Source: Colwellia sp. (GTDB lineage Bacteria; Pseudomonadota; Gammaproteobacteria; Enterobacterales; Alteromonadaceae). Taken from it: a stretch of 47,499 nucleotides of DNA. Every line of letters starts with the position of its first letter. Within the stretch, counting starts at the first letter, position 1. The stretch spans positions 6,442 through 53,940 of the forward strand of contig JAPYOP010000029.1 of assembly GCA_029938115.1 (NCBI GenBank), in the 5' to 3' direction. The notes below the pieces were generated by a model. It saw nothing but the letters and a program-made list of their open reading frames with translations, was not told the origin of the DNA and made no database searches. Of this stretch, positions 25,084 through 34,064 are shown piece by piece. Made by a program: the position numbers and the translations under genes.

Positions 25084-26331
25084 TTATCTCGCTGATTTTT
25101 GCCAATCAAAGCCGGTTGGATGTTGAAATACTCGTAAATGAAACTGTGGTGCTATAGCAAAAAGGTGATCAAATATATCAGCCTGAATAGCTTCATATTC
25201 AACCCAGCCTGTTGTATTTGCAAAGCAATACAACTCTAATGGCAAACCACTTGCTGTGGCCGGAAGCTGTCGCACCATACAAGTTAAATCACTTCTAATG
25301 TTTTGGCTTTGATTTAAATACATTTCAATATACGCGCGAAAAGTCCCAATATTAGTTAATTGGCGAGTATTCATTTTATTCGGGCTATCGTCTTGGCTTA
25401 TCGACTTATTTTCATTTTCAAGTTTTTGCTTCTTATCTACTAAGTAACTTTTTAATAAACTTGTATTCGCTAAAAAATCAACTTGCTCTAACGAATAAAA
25501 ATCAATACTGGCAATATCAATAATCAAAGTACGCTTAATACGTCTTGCACCTGTGTGATACATATTACGCCAATTTTTAAACGAATCACTGATCAAAGCA
25601 TAGGTTGGAACCGTGGTGATAGTTTTATCAAAATTTTCAACTTTAACGGTATTTAAACCAATTTCAATAACATCACCATCAGCACCGTATTTGGGCAATT
25701 CAATCCAATCGCCTGCTACCACCATCTTATTCGCTGAAATTTGAATACTCGCGACCAGACCTTTAATCGTGTCTTGAAAAACCAATATTAAAACAGCTGT
25801 TAGTGCTCCTAAACCACTGAGTAAATAAATAGGCGAGCGATTTAAGATTAGCGAAATAATAATAATTGCCGTTACTAAATATACGACTAATTTAAATACT
25901 TGAATAATAGCGTTAAGCGGTAAATACTTTTGCTTGGCCGTTTCGTGATAAAGACTTTTGCCAACGTTAAGTAGCGCACTAATGCTACGAGCCACTTGAA
26001 AGGTTAATAATATTTTCGCAAATAAAGTTAATATTTCTGCGATTAAAAGTTCAGCGGGAAAAATTAATGGCGTTAAAAACAACACTAAAATAAAAGGTAA
26101 TAATGAAGTTAAGTGAGTTAAAACATTATGTTCAATAAGTGCGTCATCCCAAGTGTTTTTGGTCTTAATAATCACCTTATGCGCAAGATTAAGGATTTGG
26201 TTTTTTGCAATGTAATAACTCAATGTCGAAAAAAACAAAATAATAAGTAAACCAATGCCCACAGCACTCATTTCTAAATAACTGCTACTAACGCCTAGAT
26301 CCATTAACCAGTTAGTGATTAGCTCATTCAT
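25084..26331 (-). CDS. ybdG: MscS-family mechanosensitive channel, YbdG type
   Basis: 415 residues, the same length as Escherichia coli YbdG (MscM-type channel). The transmembrane part includes TLSYYIAKNQIL and SPIYLLSGLGALTAVLILVFQD, and the MscS beta domain carries AGDWIELPKYGADGDVIEIGLNTVKVENFDKTITTVPTY, then SDSFKNWRNM and GARRIKRTL. The C-terminal cytoplasmic part ends FDHLFAIAPQF. It opens under membrane tension during osmotic downshift. AAGG lies seven bases before the ATG. It is followed by the acyltransferase gene on the same strand, separated by nine bases. Confidence 0.93.
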   Translation of the reverse strand: MNELITNWLMDLGVSSSYLEMSAVGIGLLIILFFSTLSYYIAKNQILNLAHKVIIKTKNTWDDALIEHNVLTHLTSLLPFILVLFLTPLIFPAELLIAEILTLFAKILLTFQVARSISALLNVGKSLYHETAKQKYLPLNAIIQVFKLVVYLVTAIIIISLILNRSPIYLLSGLGALTAVLILVFQDTIKGLVASIQISANKMVVAGDWIELPKYGADGDVIEIGLNTVKVENFDKTITTVPTYALISDSFKNWRNMYHTGARRIKRTLIIDIASIDFYSLEQVDFLANTSLLKSYLVDKKQKLENENKSISQDDSPNKMNTRQLTNIGTFRAYIEMYLNQSQNIRSDLTCMVRQLPATASGLPLELYCFANTTGWVEYEAIQADIFDHLFAIAPQFHLRVFQHPTGFDWQKSAR

Positions 26332-26340
26332 TGAATTACC

Positions 26341-27252
26341 TTAATTAATTATACTCTTGGTAGAATTTTTCATCATTTTTTTAAGCCTAGCATCTTTTTC
26401 ATGCCAAAACTGAGTTAGCCATTTTTGAAATGCTATTTTATAAGTTCGATCATTAAAATAATCTCCCTTTAAATCTTTTGATATCTCAGTAGTATGCACT
26501 TCTACGTTCACCTTTTTAATACGTCCTTTAAGGAAATCAACAAACGTTGGGATTCCGTCTGGATAATGAATAGTGACATCAACAATGGTTGTTAAATGCT
26601 CGCCCATAGCATCAAGCACGAAAGCGATGCCGCCAGCTTTAGGTTTTAGTAAATGGTCAAATGGCGATTTTTGTTTATCGTGTTTGGCTTGAGTAAAACG
26701 AGTGCCTTCGATAAAGCTCATTACACTAACGGGTTTATGTTTAAATTTAGCACACGCTTTACGTGTTGTTGCTAAGTCTTTGCCTTTCAAATGTGGGTTT
26801 TTACGCAAAAAGGACTGACTGTAACGCTTCATAAAAGGAAAATCTAACGCCCACCAAGCTAAACCTAAAATAGGCACATAAATTAATTCTTTCTTTAAAA
26901 AGAATTTTAAAAAGGGCATTTCACCGTGCAAAGCTCTTTGCAAAACAACAATATCAACCCAACTCTGGTGGTTAGCTAATACCAAGTACCAATCTTTTTT
27001 ATTTAATTCTTCCAGACCCGTTATCTCTATATTCATTTTAGTAAATATTTTCTGATTTAACGTGTTCAAGGCGACCCAATTACTTGCCATCAAATCTAAT
27101 AAATAGCTAAATATTTTCTGAGAAAAGCTCAATGGGATTAAAGCCTTAAACAAAGAAAAGATTAAAATTGGAATCAACCAAAAAATGGTATTTATGGTAT
27201 ATAAAAATAATGATATAAAGCCAATCAGTTTGGCGGGTAAAAAATTAAGCAT
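26341..27252 (-). CDS. YihG-type 1-acylglycerol-3-phosphate acyltransferase-like protein
   Basis: 303 residues. An N-terminal membrane segment (GFISLFLYTINTIFWLIPIL), then the acyltransferase domain with the NHQSWVD (HX4D) box, the FLKKELIYVP segment and EGTRF box. The family transfers acyl chains to glycerophosphate intermediates in phospholipid synthesis at the inner membrane; YihG of Escherichia coli has this arrangement. It precedes, on the same strand, the mechanosensitive channel gene by nine bases, an intriguing pair of a lipid enzyme and a tension-gated channel. No clear ribosome binding site is seen upstream. Confidence 0.88.
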   Translation of the reverse strand: MLNFLPAKLIGFISLFLYTINTIFWLIPILIFSLFKALIPLSFSQKIFSYLLDLMASNWVALNTLNQKIFTKMNIEITGLEELNKKDWYLVLANHQSWVDIVVLQRALHGEMPFLKFFLKKELIYVPILGLAWWALDFPFMKRYSQSFLRKNPHLKGKDLATTRKACAKFKHKPVSVMSFIEGTRFTQAKHDKQKSPFDHLLKPKAGGIAFVLDAMGEHLTTIVDVTIHYPDGIPTFVDFLKGRIKKVNVEVHTTEISKDLKGDYFNDRTYKIAFQKWLTQFWHEKDARLKKMMKNSTKSIIN

Positions 27253-27346
27253 ATTGTGATTTTAAACGAATGAAAATAATAATTCTAATGGCTATATTTA
27301 ATCATGCTTTGTTAATAAATTATATTTTTAATTGCTTTGATATAAA

Positions 27347-27393
27347 TATACCCTTACGACTTGAAGATGCAAGATTCAAGTCGTAAGGGTATA
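27347..27393. repeat. 19-bp perfect inverted repeat upstream of proB
   Basis: Arm 27347-27365 (starts TATACCCTTACGACTTG) is exactly inverted at 27375-27393 across a nine-base loop GATGCAAGA. It sits between the divergent acyltransferase gene (start 27252) and proB (start 27519). On the plus strand the stem is followed by TATATATG and not by T residues. It could be an intergenic palindromic repeat element, a binding site, or an attenuator, none of which is proven here. Confidence 0.65.
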
Positions 27394-27518
27394 TATATGC
27401 TTTATAGCTATTTGAGATCGTAATAACGTCTAACGTGAAGGCTTGTACTCACTTACTTTGGTTGAATATCAATGGGATTTCCATCATAATTTTGACGGAA
27501 CTAAATATTGGAGGGTTA

Positions 27519-28616
27519 ATGAATTTTAATAGAGCTGTAATCAAAGTAGGTAGCGCCTTAGTCGCACCATCAAAATCGGGTTGCAGCGGACAGTATACTT
27601 TAGCAATTGCACAATTTATTACCAAATGCCAACAACAAGGCAAAGAGATCATTCTCGTTTCGTCTGGTGGTGTTGCTGCCGGTCGTAGTGTTATTCATCA
27701 CGGTAGCCCTAAATTATCTGTCGCTGTTAAAAAAGCCATGTCGAGTGTCGGTCAGATGCAAATGATGGCTAATTGGCAGCGTTTTTTTGATGCTCCTTGT
27801 AGCCAAATTTTGATTACTCAAAGTGATCTTGAAGACAGAAAGCGTTTTATCTCCATTAAAGAAACCATACAAATTCAGTTAGAAAACGGCGTACTGCCAA
27901 TAGTAAATGAAAATGATACCCTAACGTCTAAAGATTTAACGGTTGGTGATAACGACAATCTTGCCGCTTTAATTGCCCAAGTATGTGAAGCTGATAGTTT
28001 ATTTATTTTAAGTGATATCGACGGTTTATTTACTAAAGATCCTAAAGTGCATACCGATGCAGTACTTATCCCAACCATTGAGCACATCACCGATGAAATA
28101 TACGCCATGGCAGGTACTAGTCGAAATCACCTTGCGACAGGCGGTATGAAAACCAAGATTCAAGCGGCTGAAAAAGCGGTAGAGCATGGCATTAATACTT
28201 ATATTCTTAATGGCACCAAAAGCGAAGTATTCTCATTTTTATTAGCAAAACATAACCCCGGTACATGTTTTGCCGCTGATAAAAATATTATCAAAGCAAA
28301 AAAACATTGGTTAAAACACACCTTAAAAAGTCAGGGGAAAATCACCCTAGATTTAGGTGCCGTCAATGCCCTAGTAAATAAGGGGGCATCATTGCTGCCT
28401 GCGGGTATAAAATCTATTGGTAACAAATTTAAAGCAGGCGATTGTATTGATTTAATCGATCATCAAAGCAATAGCTTAATTGCTAAGGGAATCAGTCTGT
28501 ATAGCCATAATGATTTAAAGCGCATTATGGGAAAACACAGTGATGATATCGCTACTATTTTAGGACACAGTCATAGCAATACTGTTGTCCATCGTGATGA
28601 TATGGTTATCTTGTAG
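27519..28616 (+). CDS. proB: Glutamate 5-kinase
   Basis: 365 residues, the usual length for ProB (367 in Escherichia coli). The amino-acid kinase domain has VIKVGSALVAP, LVSSGGVAAGR, GDNDNLAALIA, IDGLFTKDP and GGMKTKIQAAEKA; a C-terminal PUA domain follows from about 275. It phosphorylates glutamate in the first, proline-inhibited step of proline synthesis. I chose the ATG at 27519 because GGAGGG is right upstream and the reading MNFNRAVIKVGS aligns with the family; a longer in-frame reading from 27435 would add 28 unrelated residues. proA follows 61 bases later. Confidence 0.97.
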   Translation: MNFNRAVIKVGSALVAPSKSGCSGQYTLAIAQFITKCQQQGKEIILVSSGGVAAGRSVIHHGSPKLSVAVKKAMSSVGQMQMMANWQRFFDAPCSQILITQSDLEDRKRFISIKETIQIQLENGVLPIVNENDTLTSKDLTVGDNDNLAALIAQVCEADSLFILSDIDGLFTKDPKVHTDAVLIPTIEHITDEIYAMAGTSRNHLATGGMKTKIQAAEKAVEHGINTYILNGTKSEVFSFLLAKHNPGTCFAADKNIIKAKKHWLKHTLKSQGKITLDLGAVNALVNKGASLLPAGIKSIGNKFKAGDCIDLIDHQSNSLIAKGISLYSHNDLKRIMGKHSDDIATILGHSHSNTVVHRDDMVIL

Positions 28617-28677
28617 AAAATCTTGTAGATCACTTTATAAATGACCATAGCCATGATATTTAAAGGTTAGAACAAAC

Positions 28678-29949
28678 ATGACAAACACAAATTTGAACAC
28701 CTTCTCTATGAAGGAAATGGCTGCTAATGCAAAAATTGCTAGCCGAGTAGCCGCTCAACTGACTACCACTGAGAAAAACACTTTATTGAACGCGATTGCT
28801 AACGCTATTGAAATTAATAGCGAAAGCATCATTAATGAAAATGACAAAGATATTGATGCCGGTCGGGCTAAAGGACTGACTCAAGCCATGCTTGATAGAC
28901 TCGTATTGACAGAGCAAGGCATAAAAGATATCAGCTCCGCTATTAGAGAAATAGTTGCTTTAACCGACCCTGTTGGCGACATTAGCGGCTTATCTTTGCG
29001 CCCTAACGGCATGCAAGTTGGGAAAATGCGTATTCCATTAGGCGTAATCGCTATGATTTATGAAGCGCGCCCTAATGTTACCGCTGAGGCTGCAGCGCTG
29101 TGTATAAAGTCTGGTAATGCGGTTGTTTTACGAGGTGGCTCTGAAGCCATTCACTCAAACCTTGCTATCGCCAGATGTTTGCATAAAGTATTAACTGCGC
29201 ACGACTGTGATAAAAATGTTGTTAGTGTTATTCCTGATACTAGCCGCAGCGTAATCGCAGAACTTTTAAAACAAAAAGACACCATTGACTTAGTTATTCC
29301 ACGCGGCGGCGAAGGACTTATTCGCTATGTCAGTGAAAACAGTCAAATTCCCGTGATCCAGCATTTTAAAGGTGTTTGCCATTTATATATTGATAAGTAT
29401 GCAGACTTAGAAAAAGCAGTGAATATCTTAGTAAACGGAAAAACTCAAAAGCCAAGTGCTTGTAATTCCTTTGAAACTTTTTTAGTTCATCAGGACATTG
29501 CTGCTAAACTTTTACCCTTAGCAGCCACAGCACTTGCAAAATCAGCTAATGTAAAAGTGCATGCCTGTAAAGATAGCCTTAGCTATTTTGAAAATGGACA
29601 GCTTGCTACAATAGATGATTATCACGCTGAATATTTAGCACAAGAAATAGCAGTAAAAATAGTCTCGAGTTTTGATAATGCCATCACGCATATCAACGAG
29701 TACACTTCAGATCATACTGAGGTTATTATCACGCAGGATATCTCACGCAGCCAAGCTTTTATCCGCCAAATCAATTCATCGGTTGTCATGGTCAATGCTT
29801 CCTCGCGTTTTTCAGATGGGAATCAACTCGGTTTAGGCTCAGAAATTGGCATATCTACCAGTAAATTACACGCCTATGGGCCGATGGGGTTGGAGGCTTT
29901 AACCACTGAAAAATTTGTGGTTTACGGCGATGGACAAATCAGAAGTTGA
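28678..29949 (+). CDS. proA: Gamma-glutamyl phosphate reductase
   Basis: 423 residues. Aldehyde-dehydrogenase-fold enzyme that reduces glutamyl 5-phosphate to glutamate semialdehyde with NADPH, the second step of proline synthesis. Visible motifs: RIPLGVIAMIYEARPNVT, CIKSGNAVVLRGGSEA, VIPRGGEGLI, the catalytic Cys in KPSACNSFET, and FSDGNQLGLGSEIGIST near the end. The gene follows proB. An extensive inverted-repeat element lies just downstream. Confidence 0.97.
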   Translation: MTNTNLNTFSMKEMAANAKIASRVAAQLTTTEKNTLLNAIANAIEINSESIINENDKDIDAGRAKGLTQAMLDRLVLTEQGIKDISSAIREIVALTDPVGDISGLSLRPNGMQVGKMRIPLGVIAMIYEARPNVTAEAAALCIKSGNAVVLRGGSEAIHSNLAIARCLHKVLTAHDCDKNVVSVIPDTSRSVIAELLKQKDTIDLVIPRGGEGLIRYVSENSQIPVIQHFKGVCHLYIDKYADLEKAVNILVNGKTQKPSACNSFETFLVHQDIAAKLLPLAATALAKSANVKVHACKDSLSYFENGQLATIDDYHAEYLAQEIAVKIVSSFDNAITHINEYTSDHTEVIITQDISRSQAFIRQINSSVVMVNASSRFSDGNQLGLGSEIGISTSKLHAYGPMGLEALTTEKFVVYGDGQIRS

Positions 29950-29961
29950 ATTCAAAAACTG

Positions 29962-30059
29962 TGCCCGCGAATTCACGCAGATTAGTGCCAATTTGAACAC
30001 CTAACTACTTTCTGTTAAGTGTGTTTTAATCTGTGACAATCTGCGTTAATCTGCGGGCA
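29962..30059. repeat. 98-nt imperfect inverted-repeat element between convergent proA and GH3 genes
   Basis: The outer arms TGCCCGC (29962-29968) and GCGGGCA (30053-30059) are exact inverses, and further in, CGCAGATT (29976-29983) is the inverse of AATCTGCG (30039-30046). The left arm beginning TGCCCGCGAATTCACGC and the right arm align over about 24 bases with a few mismatches. The resulting hairpin could end both proA and the five-gene glucoside operon. A GCAGATTAACGCAGATT-type arm resembles interspersed palindromic repeats in other bacteria, which is inference. Confidence 0.6.
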
Positions 30060-30098
30060 AAGCTCTCTGTATTTTGTTTTTATAAAACCAAGCCAATC

Positions 30099-32678
30099 TT
30101 AGTGAGACGCATGAAACATAAACGTTGTTCTTTGACTTATATTATCCAGTGAATTACCCAACAACACCTCAAACTCACCTGTTTCAGCGAGCCAATCATT
30201 ATTATTTTCATCCCAAAAAGAAAAATCTCTTTGATTTAAACTCATTGAAACTGTCTTGGTCTCCCCTGGTTTTAACATCACTTTAGCAAAGCCCTTCAGC
30301 TCTTTGTTCGGTCGACTTACACTTGACTTAACATCGTGAAGATAGAGCTGCACAACTTCAGCTCCAGCCACTTTACCTGTATTGGTAACATTTAAGGTAA
30401 CTGTGAGCTGTTCACCTGCATTAATTTCTGTTTTAGAAAGTTGCAACGCTGAAAGTTCAAAATGAGTATATGAAAGGCCATGTCCAAAACTAAACAAAGG
30501 TTTAATGTTTTGCTGTTCAAACCAACGATAACCAATAAAAACACCTTCACTATATAAACTTTCTTTTGCGTTATAATCATTTAGCGCAATAGGCGCCGTA
30601 TCAGCGAGCTTTGCAGGTAACGTTATCGGCATTTTACCACTTGGATTAACATCGCCAGTTAATATATCAGCAAAAGCATGTCCTGCTTCCATACCACCAT
30701 ACCAGCCCCAAACAATGGCACTAGCCTGTGTTGCCCAAGGCATTTCAACCGCTGAGCCGGCCACTAAAAACACGATAGTTTTCTCGTTAGCTTTAATAAG
30801 CTTAGAAATGGTTTGATCTTGAGCATTTGGTAATTTCATATCCGAACGGTCAATCGACTCTCTATCATCTCCATGACTCAAACCACCAAAATAGATGACT
30901 GCATCTGCTTTTTTCGCTGCAGCTATATAATCAGCTTCACTAGCAAATAAATCGCCTGGGGCGTCCCAGCCTAAAGTGAAATAATCTGCGCCGTCATATT
31001 GAATTTCAAAGGCATATTCCTCACCTTCATTAAACCTGATGTCATAGCTCAAAATAACTTCTTTACCGAGTGTATTAGCATCTACTCGGTGTGAAAGGGT
31101 CACTTCATTGTTAACTTTTAACTGAAAGTCGCCAAATACTTTGACCTTTAAATGGTGCACTCCTGCGGTCAAAGGCTTGATTGTAGCCTTCATAGTTAGA
31201 TGCTGTTTTTTGTCTGACGCTAGCGACTTAAATTGTGAATCAACAAGCCAAGACTCTTCAAGTAATATTTCACGTGCTTGCTTAGCGAAATAAGACACGT
31301 TCCATGCTGGCGTACCTGTCCAGTGGCGGCTAGTAACATAATCACTCGCAATGGGTGATAATTGACTACTTTTCGCTCTCATTACCTGAATATTTACCTC
31401 ATCGCCAAATTTAGTTCTTAAACCCGCTAATGGTGTTATTTCATAAGATGACTTCACCTCAGAGGAACCACCGCCCATGCCATGTTTTTTATTGGCATTA
31501 GGGCCCAGTACTAAAATATTTTTAATTTTACTGCGCTCAAGAGGTAACAGAGGTTGTGAAGCAATGACATTGTTTTTTAACAGCACTACACCTGCAGTCG
31601 CAATCTTTCGAGCGGCCTCTTGATGAGCAACGGTGTTCCTCGAACCCACTTTACGACTTTTATCATACATACCAATAGTATGTTGCACTCTTAAAATACG
31701 ACGCGCTTTATTATCGGCAATAGACTCTGGAATTTTTCCTTCCTTAATCATGGTTAAAAATGGCTGAGCTAAAAAGTAATCTTGATAATCTTTAACCTCG
31801 GTGCCCATCTCTAAATCTAAGCCATTCATTGCGGCATCAAAAGTATTAATGTCTACATTCCAGTCGGTCAATAATACGCCTTGGTAGCCCCACTCACCTT
31901 TTAATATATCCATCACTAAGTGCTTACTTTGATTAGCATTAGTTCCATAGTATTGATTGTATGAGCCCATAATTCCTAGAACATTTGCCTCTTTTACCGC
32001 TGCTTCAAATGCAGGTAAATAGACTTCTCTCAATGTTCGCTCTGTTGGTTTAGCGTTTACCCCCGTGCGATTTAGCTCTTGAGTATTTAGCGCATAATGT
32101 TTAACTGTGGCAGCAACATCATTGGCTTGAATGGCTTTTATCTGAGGAACGACTAATTTAGCCGCTAAGATGGGATCTTCACCCATATATTCAAAGTTTC
32201 GTCCATAAAGAGGTAGCCTTGCCAAATTAACGCCAGGTCCTAAAATGAAGTCTTTTTTACGATCTCTTGCCTCAGCACCTAATACTTGTCCGTGCAAGCG
32301 TGCCATTTCAACGTCCCAACTTGCCGCTACAGAAGTAAGATGCGGTAAATACGTTGCATAATCATCCTTCCAGCCCGCTGATTTCCAGCTATGTTTTTCT
32401 ATCTGATGTCGAACACCATGGGGACCATCTGAAAGCCACATTTCAGGAATTCCTACTCGCTCAATAGCATTTATGTGAAATTTTCCACTGGCGTGAGTAA
32501 GCGATATTTTTTCCGCCAAAGTCATTTTTGCCAATAGGGTTTCAACTTCATCTTCTACCTTCGATAAACGATCGGCCTTCGACACTACTTGCTTAGTTTT
32601 GTTCGCTGTTACCGCATCTTCCTGACATGCACTTAGCAAGAGTATAAAAATACTGATGGGTACTAATTTTTTGTTCAT
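30099..32678 (-). CDS. GH3 family beta-glucosidase lipoprotein with PA14 insert
   Basis: 859 residues. The signal ends in the lipobox LLSAC, so it is an envelope-anchored lipoprotein. GH3 N-terminal barrel: SDGPHGVR, GPGVNLARLP and the nucleophile Asp in LLTDWNVD (near residue 272). A second alpha/beta domain has GGSSEVKS and GLSHGDDRESIDRSDMKLP, interrupted by a PA14-like domain (about 440-590). The end is a fibronectin III-like domain (VTNTGKVAGAEVVQLY, LKGFAKVMLKPGET). It removes terminal beta-linked glucose from oligosaccharides at the periplasmic side. Last gene of the operon led by the GPH transporter, 28 bases after the CBM9-like gene. Confidence 0.93.
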   Translation of the reverse strand: MNKKLVPISIFILLLSACQEDAVTANKTKQVVSKADRLSKVEDEVETLLAKMTLAEKISLTHASGKFHINAIERVGIPEMWLSDGPHGVRHQIEKHSWKSAGWKDDYATYLPHLTSVAASWDVEMARLHGQVLGAEARDRKKDFILGPGVNLARLPLYGRNFEYMGEDPILAAKLVVPQIKAIQANDVAATVKHYALNTQELNRTGVNAKPTERTLREVYLPAFEAAVKEANVLGIMGSYNQYYGTNANQSKHLVMDILKGEWGYQGVLLTDWNVDINTFDAAMNGLDLEMGTEVKDYQDYFLAQPFLTMIKEGKIPESIADNKARRILRVQHTIGMYDKSRKVGSRNTVAHQEAARKIATAGVVLLKNNVIASQPLLPLERSKIKNILVLGPNANKKHGMGGGSSEVKSSYEITPLAGLRTKFGDEVNIQVMRAKSSQLSPIASDYVTSRHWTGTPAWNVSYFAKQAREILLEESWLVDSQFKSLASDKKQHLTMKATIKPLTAGVHHLKVKVFGDFQLKVNNEVTLSHRVDANTLGKEVILSYDIRFNEGEEYAFEIQYDGADYFTLGWDAPGDLFASEADYIAAAKKADAVIYFGGLSHGDDRESIDRSDMKLPNAQDQTISKLIKANEKTIVFLVAGSAVEMPWATQASAIVWGWYGGMEAGHAFADILTGDVNPSGKMPITLPAKLADTAPIALNDYNAKESLYSEGVFIGYRWFEQQNIKPLFSFGHGLSYTHFELSALQLSKTEINAGEQLTVTLNVTNTGKVAGAEVVQLYLHDVKSSVSRPNKELKGFAKVMLKPGETKTVSMSLNQRDFSFWDENNNDWLAETGEFEVLLGNSLDNISQRTTFMFHASH

Positions 32679-32706
32679 AAATAAACCTGTTATTTTTTAA
32701 AATAAA

Positions 32707-33486
32707 TCATTTAATAAGTTGTAACTTTTGAAAGACATCCGCAGTTATATAACCTAAATTTTTATCGCCATTAACCGCTTTAATGCTGGTTGAACCAATA
32801 AAACTTTCACGCTCGGTAGAGCCATCATTATCACAATAGGCCAGCATGAAACCGAGTGTTTTTCCTAACGTCAAATTGACAGGTTTTTTCAGTTTTTTAT
32901 CTTGTGCTGTACTCAGTTCAAAGTTACTGTCGTATACACTAACCGCTAATTCCCAAATAATTTTATTAGGCTTATCAGTACTTCGTCGCCAAACACTATT
33001 AATATGATCATTTAGCAGCACAAAATTTGTTGAGCCATCATTATTGTTAGGGCCTATGTCGACTACTTGGTTATCCAAGGCGATATGATAGGCAAAAGCA
33101 TTAAAATTAAATTGATGATTACCACCTGAGGCATCTTCATCAATGAACACTTCTAAAGTGTCATCATCCCAATATAAATGAAGCGGATTTTCATGTTGGT
33201 CAAATAAAATATCATCACTGATCTCAACCAGTAAATATAACTGTTTTTCATCCCACAAAATCTTAAACCGGCCACTAAAATCTTCTGCGCTTGGCATGAC
33301 TCCCAAAATTAATTCATTCAAAGGGTTCCAAGTTGCCAGTTGCCAACTTTTTTCATTGCCAACGCCATCAATGTAAAGAGCAGTTTGCGCTTTATGTGCG
33401 GTTAGTTTTGTTTCCTCTGCACACACCAAAGTACTAAAACCAAATAGGCTACAAGCCAATAAAAACATGAGACTTTTCTTCATCAT
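32707..33486 (-). CDS. Secreted CBM9-like carbohydrate-binding protein
   Basis: 259 residues: a signal peptide (FGFSTLVCA) and a single CBM9-like (DUF1083-type) beta-sandwich. Typical pieces are LYIDGVGNEKSWQLATW, KILWDEKQLYLLVEISDD, DDTLEVFIDEDASGGNHQF and TLGFMLAYCDNDG. CBM9 domains bind ends of beta-glucan/xylan chains. Here the domain is not joined to an enzyme, so it may present oligosaccharides to GH3 or the transport system. Its ATG overlaps the gluconokinase stop (ATGA), so it is translationally coupled. Confidence 0.82.
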   Translation of the reverse strand: MMKKSLMFLLACSLFGFSTLVCAEETKLTAHKAQTALYIDGVGNEKSWQLATWNPLNELILGVMPSAEDFSGRFKILWDEKQLYLLVEISDDILFDQHENPLHLYWDDDTLEVFIDEDASGGNHQFNFNAFAYHIALDNQVVDIGPNNNDGSTNFVLLNDHINSVWRRSTDKPNKIIWELAVSVYDSNFELSTAQDKKLKKPVNLTLGKTLGFMLAYCDNDGSTERESFIGSTSIKAVNGDKNLGYITADVFQKLQLIK

Positions 33487-34064
33487 TCCTCCTTATTTAA
33501 TACTAGTTGAACACAGGTAAGAACTTGTTTATAAACAACATCAAATACGCTACTAACATCAAACTTAGTTACGTCATTCTCATCGCTTGCGACTTCTTCC
33601 ATTGCCTTAAACTGGCTAGCTAATAATTCAGCACTAAAAAAGTGATTTTCACGAGCGTTCAGTCGTGATCGAATAGTTTTGATATCAGAAAATAGATAAT
33701 AGTAATAACAATGAAAATTCAATACTCTAAAACACTCTCTATGCTTTTGTTTCAGTCCAGAAAAAGCCAGTACGCCATTTTTGTTTTGACTATTTAACTC
33801 ATTAAGCTTATTAATAATGGCTTCAATCCAAGGTTTTCTCATCGTATCATCAAGGGGTAAATTCGCTGCCATTTGCTGCTTTGCTTTTGAAGAATGAAAG
33901 TCATCCGCGTCAATAAATTCAAAATCAGTTTTTTGGTTCAATTCCATCGCTAACCTTTTACCTATGACTGTTTTACCTGAGCCACTGACACCCATAATGA
34001 TAAACAACTTAAGTCTTGAGCTGATTAAATCACTTGGGTTCTGCTTATTAAATACTTTATTCAT
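33483..34064 (-). CDS. gntK: Gluconokinase (GntK family)
   Basis: 193 residues of the P-loop gluconate kinase family: Walker A GVSGSGKT, the gluconate motif DADDFHSSKAKQQMAANLPL..D..RKPW, the SGLKQKHRE segment (canonical SALKRxYRD), and NARENHFFSAELLASQF (canonical HFxxxxLLxSQF). It phosphorylates D-gluconate to 6-phosphogluconate, which enters the pentose phosphate or Entner-Doudoroff pathway. Its gene overlaps GH94 by eight bases and CBM9-like by four, so it is in the same operon. Its presence next to GH94 is explained if GH94 releases gluconate. Confidence 0.9.
   Translation of the reverse strand: MNKVFNKQNPSDLISSRLKLFIIMGVSGSGKTVIGKRLAMELNQKTDFEFIDADDFHSSKAKQQMAANLPLDDTMRKPWIEAIINKLNELNSQNKNGVLAFSGLKQKHRECFRVLNFHCYYYYLFSDIKTIRSRLNARENHFFSAELLASQFKAMEEVASDENDVTKFDVSSVFDVVYKQVLTCVQLVLNKEE

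Noticed and set aside
27435-27518. Longer ProB reading starting 28 codons upstream
   Set aside because: GGAGGG sits right before the ATG at 27519, and the ProB family starts there.
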